A stretch of 64,000 nucleotides of DNA from Hymenobacter wooponensis (GTDB lineage Bacteria; Bacteroidota; Bacteroidia; Cytophagales; Hymenobacteraceae): NCBI RefSeq assembly GCF_004745865.1, contig NZ_SRKZ01000004.1, forward strand, positions 310,001 to 374,000. The letters run 5' to 3'. Below, piece after piece: positions 60,809 to 64,000 of this stretch. A program made the translations under genes and the position numbers. The notes beneath the pieces are model-generated. The model saw only the letters and a list, made by a program, of their open reading frames with translations. It ran no database searches and was not told where the DNA came from. Position 1 is the stretch's first letter, and each line of letters opens with the position of its first letter.

Positions 60809-61711
60809 ATGGCTCAGGAATCCTCTTTCGCCGCTTCTTCCGAAACGCACACCCCAACTCCTACTAAGTCAGTAGATCAGCTGAAGCAGATTGCGGCCCA
60901 GGTGCGCCGCGACATCGTGCGCATGGTGCACGCCGTAAACTCCGGCCACCCCGGCGGCTCGCTCGGCTGCGCCGACTTGCTGGTTGCGCTGTACTTCAAG
61001 GTGATGAAGCACCACCCCGAGCCCTTCGACATGAACGGCGTGGGCCAGGACCTGTTCTTCCTCTCCAATGGCCACATCTCGCCGGTTTTCTACTCGGTGC
61101 TAGCTCGTTCGGGCTACTTTCCCGTGGGTGAGCTGGCTACGTTCCGCAAATTGAACTCGCGCTTGCAGGGCCACCCCGCTACGCACGAGCACCTGCCCGG
61201 CATCCGGGTAGCTTCGGGCTCGCTAGGCCAGGGCCTGAGCGTGGCCATCGGCGCGGCACAAGCCAAAAAGCTGAACAACGACGACCGCACCGTATTTGTG
61301 CTGATGGGCGACGGTGAGCTGGAGGAAGGCCAGATCTGGGAAGCCGCCATGTACGCGCCCCATCACAAAGTAGACAACCTCATTGCCTTCGTGGACCGCA
61401 ACGGCCAGCAGATTGACGGTCCCACCGAGAAAATTGGTGGCCTAGGCGACCTGCGCGCTAAGTTCGAAGCCTTCAACTGGCGCGTGCTGGAAACCGACGG
61501 CAACAACCTCGAAAAGCTCCTCCCCACCATCGAAGAAGCACAGTCGCTGCTAGGCCAGGGCCAGCCGATTATGGTACTGATGGATACCCAGATGGGCTTT
61601 GGCGTTGACTACATGATGGGCACGCACAAGTGGCACGGCACGGCTCCAAACGATGAGCAGCTGGAGAAAGCCCTGCAGCAGCTGATGGTAGAAGAAGCCG
61701 GCGACTACTAG
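60809..61711 (+). CDS. Transketolase, N-terminal (ThDP pyrophosphate) subunit
   Basis: About 300 residues from the ATG at 60809; longer frames upstream run back through the peroxiredoxin terminator. It covers only the first half of transketolase: 'AVNSGHPGGSLGCADLLVAL', 'PGIRVASGSLGQGLSVAIGA' and the ThDP motif 'GDGELEEGQIWEAA' ending near 'NLIAFVDRNGQQIDG'. Split transketolases need a separate C-terminal (pyrimidine-binding) subunit, usually the next gene. Here the next genes are a small membrane protein and a vWA protein, so the partner must be elsewhere. With it, the enzyme moves two-carbon units in the pentose phosphate pathway. Confidence 0.93.
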   Translation: MAQESSFAASSETHTPTPTKSVDQLKQIAAQVRRDIVRMVHAVNSGHPGGSLGCADLLVALYFKVMKHHPEPFDMNGVGQDLFFLSNGHISPVFYSVLARSGYFPVGELATFRKLNSRLQGHPATHEHLPGIRVASGSLGQGLSVAIGAAQAKKLNNDDRTVFVLMGDGELEEGQIWEAAMYAPHHKVDNLIAFVDRNGQQIDGPTEKIGGLGDLRAKFEAFNWRVLETDGNNLEKLLPTIEEAQSLLGQGQPIMVLMDTQMGFGVDYMMGTHKWHGTAPNDEQLEKALQQLMVEEAGDY

Positions 61712-61754
61712 GACAGTGCACCAGCTATTAGAACCTCGAACCTACCGAGCTATC

Positions 61755-62015
61755 ATGATGACACTCTGGATAATTTTTCCAGTGATGTCATTGCCAACCA
61801 GCACACTAACTGATGTAAGCCAGTTAGCTGTAGTACTACTCGTGGCTTTGATTGGCTTTGGTATCGGAAAGGTAACAGAACAGCAAGCAGCAAGAACAAA
61901 GCTGCTTGTATTAGCGGGTTCTTTTATTGTGCTGACTGCTGTGGCAACAGCTGTTCCTAAAAAGCCAAAAGAGCTGGTTTTCTTCACTGTAACTAGGTAC
62001 TCTCATTTAGTATGA
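61755..62015 (+). CDS. Small two-helix membrane protein, hypothetical
   Basis: About 86 residues from the ATG at 61755 (a second ATG follows at once). Two or three hydrophobic helices are seen ('MTLWIIFPVMSLP', 'AVVLLVALIGFGIGKV', 'KLLVLAGSFIVLTAVATAV'), with a basic loop between. The base composition is more AT-rich than its neighbours. Its stop overlaps the vWA gene start by 4 bases (ATGA), which argues that it is real and cotranslated. I do not recognise a family. Confidence 0.65.
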   Translation: MMTLWIIFPVMSLPTSTLTDVSQLAVVLLVALIGFGIGKVTEQQAARTKLLVLAGSFIVLTAVATAVPKKPKELVFFTVTRYSHLV

Positions 62016-63418
62016 GCAAGGGTATGATTTGGATACGCTACTGGGTGCTGCTCGCTATGCTATGGCTAGCAGCACCCAGTCGTGCCCAAAATGTACCGCC
62101 TACTCAGCCTCGCACCACGCGCATTCTGTTCGTGCTGGATGCCTCGGGCTCTATGCGGGCGCCGTGGGAAGGCCAGCAGCGCTGGGACGTGGCCAAGAGC
62201 CTGCTCTCCAAGATGGTGGACTCGTTGAACACGTATCCGCACCTGGAGCTGGCACTGCGGGCCTACGGGCACCAGCACGACAACAAGGAGAACAACTGCG
62301 AAGACTCGAAGCTGGAAGTGGCATTCGCGCCTAAAAACGCGGCGGCTATCAAGGCCCGGCTCAAGACCATTGAACCGAAGGGCAACACGCCCATCACCTA
62401 CTCCTTGTTGCAGTCGGCCCAGGACTTTCCGGTGGATAAAACGGCGCGCAACGTACTCATCCTGATTACCGATGGCCTAGAGTCGTGTAAGGGCGACCCG
62501 TGCGCTACTGCCGTGGCGCTACAGCGCAAGCACGTCTTCCTGAAACCCTTCGTGATTGGGATTGGGGCCGAGCGGGAATTTGGTCGGCAACTGGAGTGCC
62601 TAGGCCAGTACTACAACGCCGCGGATGTCAAAACCTTCCGCACCATTCTCAACGATGTAGTAGCCCAAACCCTGGCCAAGACCACCGTGGCCGTAAACCT
62701 GACGGATGAGGCCGGCCGGCCCGTGGAGTCGAACGTGAACATGACGTTCATCAACAACGTCACGGAACAACCGGAGTACAACTACGTGCACTTCCGCGAC
62801 GCCCAGGGTAAACCCGACGTGCTCGACATTGACGCCCTGCAGAGCTATGATCTGGTGATTAACACGGTGCCCCCGGTGCGGCAGCAGAACTTGCCTATCC
62901 GGCCCGGTAAAGCCAACGTGCTCACCTACAAAACGCCGCAGGGCACGCTCTGGCTGCAGAACCCGGCTGCGTCGCCTAACCCCTATGGCACCGTGCAAGC
63001 GGTGGTACGAGCAAGAGGCAACGCGGCCACGGTGGTAGCGCTGCCCTTTGGCAACCGGCAAAAGCTGCTGGCCGGTGATTATGAGGTGGAGCTGCTGACC
63101 CTACCCCGCCAAATCAAACGGATTTCGGTGAAGCAGGGCCAAGAAACGGCCGTGACCTACGAAACGCCCGGTATACTCAATATCGTGTCGGATCTGAAGG
63201 GCTACGGCAGCATCTACAAGCTCAACAACGACGAGTCGCAGACGTGGGTGTACAACCTCCCCGAGGGCGGCAGCAGCAAGATCAATCTGCCCATGCAGCC
63301 GGGGGCCTACCGCCTCGTGTTCCGCACCAAAACCGCCACCGGCAGCCAGTTTACCGATGTGCGCAACTTCACCATTCGCCCGAGCCAAACCAGCTCGGTT
63401 AGCATTTTCGGGAAATGA
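62012..63418 (+). CDS. Exported von Willebrand factor A domain protein
   Basis: The 468-residue protein has a signal peptide (ending 'LWLAAPSRAQ'). The vWA domain has a complete MIDAS: 'LFVLDASGSMRAPW' with D43-A-S-G-S, Thr in 'PKGNTPITYSLL', and Asp in 'LILITDGLESCKGDP'. The C-terminal 250 residues are beta-rich, Ig-like or carboxypeptidase-regulatory-like repeats. Such proteins mediate metal-dependent adhesion or assembly in the envelope. It overlaps the small membrane protein gene upstream and the dioxygenase-like gene downstream by 4 bases each, so all three are coupled. Confidence 0.9.
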   Translation: MSKGMIWIRYWVLLAMLWLAAPSRAQNVPPTQPRTTRILFVLDASGSMRAPWEGQQRWDVAKSLLSKMVDSLNTYPHLELALRAYGHQHDNKENNCEDSKLEVAFAPKNAAAIKARLKTIEPKGNTPITYSLLQSAQDFPVDKTARNVLILITDGLESCKGDPCATAVALQRKHVFLKPFVIGIGAEREFGRQLECLGQYYNAADVKTFRTILNDVVAQTLAKTTVAVNLTDEAGRPVESNVNMTFINNVTEQPEYNYVHFRDAQGKPDVLDIDALQSYDLVINTVPPVRQQNLPIRPGKANVLTYKTPQGTLWLQNPAASPNPYGTVQAVVRARGNAATVVALPFGNRQKLLAGDYEVELLTLPRQIKRISVKQGQETAVTYETPGILNIVSDLKGYGSIYKLNNDESQTWVYNLPEGGSSKINLPMQPGAYRLVFRTKTATGSQFTDVRNFTIRPSQTSSVSIFGK

Positions 63419-64000
63419 TGAAGATGCAAGGAAACTCGACTGACCACTGGCAAGCTCAGCATGACGAGCTTTCAGCCGCCGCTCAGCAACTATCTGAGCT
63501 AGGCCACGCTACACTTCTCGGCGTATTCTCGCCAGAGGAAGTGAGTGGCCTAGTGCATACTATTGAAGCCGCCAAAACTAGCTCCGCCAACTTCCGGCGT
63601 AGCCAGGATGTGTTTGCCATCCGCAACCTGCTGGGTGAAATTCCACAGCTGCGGGAGCAACTCCTGACGCCGAAGCTGCGGGCGGTGCTGGCGACACTTT
63701 TTCCGGACGCTAGGCCACATCTAACGAAGGCCATATACTTCGATAAGCCCGCCGGCTCCAACTGGCTGGTAGCTTGGCATCAGGATGTAATGATTAGCGT
63801 AAATCACCGCTTGGAACTGAACGGCTACGGCCCCTGGACGAGCAAAGGTGGCGATGTAACCGTGCTGCCACCCCGCGAAATCCTGGAAAGCATCATCACC
63901 GTGCGCCTCCATCTTGATGATTGCGACGCTACGAACGGTGCCCTGCGCGTAGTGCCGGGCTCGCATCGGCATGGCGTCATTCTGAATGACCAGCACTCGG
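63415..64000 (+). CDS. Phytanoyl-CoA dioxygenase (PhyH)-like protein, partial
   Basis: The frame opens at ATG 63415 (overlapping the vWA stop by 4 bases; further ATGs at 63418 and 63424) and is still open at the window end, giving 195 residues. The 2-oxoglutarate/Fe(II) fold of PhyH is clear: 'GHATLLGVFSPEEVSGLV' at the start, iron ligands in 'WLVAWHQDVMISV' (H122 and D124), and 'TNGALRVVPGSHRHGV' with the next His region. PhyH relatives hydroxylate many small molecules. The substrate is unknown. The C-terminus lies outside the window. Confidence 0.88.
   Translation, partial: MMKMQGNSTDHWQAQHDELSAAAQQLSELGHATLLGVFSPEEVSGLVHTIEAAKTSSANFRRSQDVFAIRNLLGEIPQLREQLLTPKLRAVLATLFPDARPHLTKAIYFDKPAGSNWLVAWHQDVMISVNHRLELNGYGPWTSKGGDVTVLPPREILESIITVRLHLDDCDATNGALRVVPGSHRHGVILNDQHS

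Overview
The window reads as a chromosomal segment of a pigmented, high-GC member of the Bacteroidota, most like Hymenobacter (family Hymenobacteraceae). This rests on a SusC/SusD pair, TonB-dependent receptors, many short-tailed lipoprotein signal peptides, weak or absent Shine-Dalgarno sequences, a GC-rich coding bias, and a very frequent GGCCTAG/CTAGGCC heptamer. The genus is an inference; there is no rRNA in the window. I see no tRNA or rRNA gene, no CRISPR array, no insertion sequence and no prophage.

Layout. 0-1.9 kb: end of an RND efflux pump and its TolC-like outer-membrane factor. 2.4-3.6 kb: an AT-rich acyltransferase gene. 3.6-8.4 kb, minus strand: M1 aminopeptidase, exported acetamidase/formamidase-like protein, PAP2 phosphatase. 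8.7-10.5 kb: periplasmic PQQ-type sugar dehydrogenase plus cytochrome c. 10.8-14.2 kb: a minimal efflux-adaptor-like protein and an Omp85 barrel fused to a kinase-like domain. 14.4-16.4 kb: extradiol dioxygenase-like protein, a small gene broken by an in-frame TAG, a GNAT enzyme. 16.4-30.1 kb: a carbohydrate locus with a divergent LacI regulator, then SusC, SusD, GH13, GH65, an SLC45-like sugar transporter, a GH100 (neutral invertase-like) enzyme and a fructokinase-like kinase. Together these suggest capture, hydrolysis and phosphorylation of alpha-glucosides and probably sucrose. 30.2-32.7 kb: MFS exporter and alpha/beta hydrolase-TPR protein.

33.1-40.8 kb is the most unusual region: five tightly packed plus-strand genes (helical protein, MoxR AAA+ ATPase, accessory protein, vWA + beta-propeller protein, and a 919-residue protein with a glycine-rich hydrophobic stretch, TPR-like repeats and a beta-propeller). 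This matches the architecture of the computationally described MoxR-vWA-beta-propeller (bpX) ternary systems, proposed NTP-dependent conflict/defence systems whose function has not been shown.

41.7-49.5 kb, minus strand: a molybdenum-centred block. A ModE-like regulator is followed by a TonB-dependent receptor with a ModE-box-like inverted repeat in front of it, a Crp/Fnr regulator, and the three subunits (2Fe-2S, FAD, molybdopterin) of a xanthine dehydrogenase/aldehyde oxidoreductase. 49.7-64 kb: housekeeping and envelope genes: a Ser/Gly-rich membrane protein, DnaB, Mpl-type Mur ligase with an alpha/beta hydrolase, an M48 protease with a lipoprotein and a 36-residue membrane peptide, FAH-family enzyme, M23 peptidase, lipocalin, peroxiredoxin, an N-terminal-half transketolase, a vWA protein, and the start of a phytanoyl-CoA dioxygenase-like gene running off the right edge.
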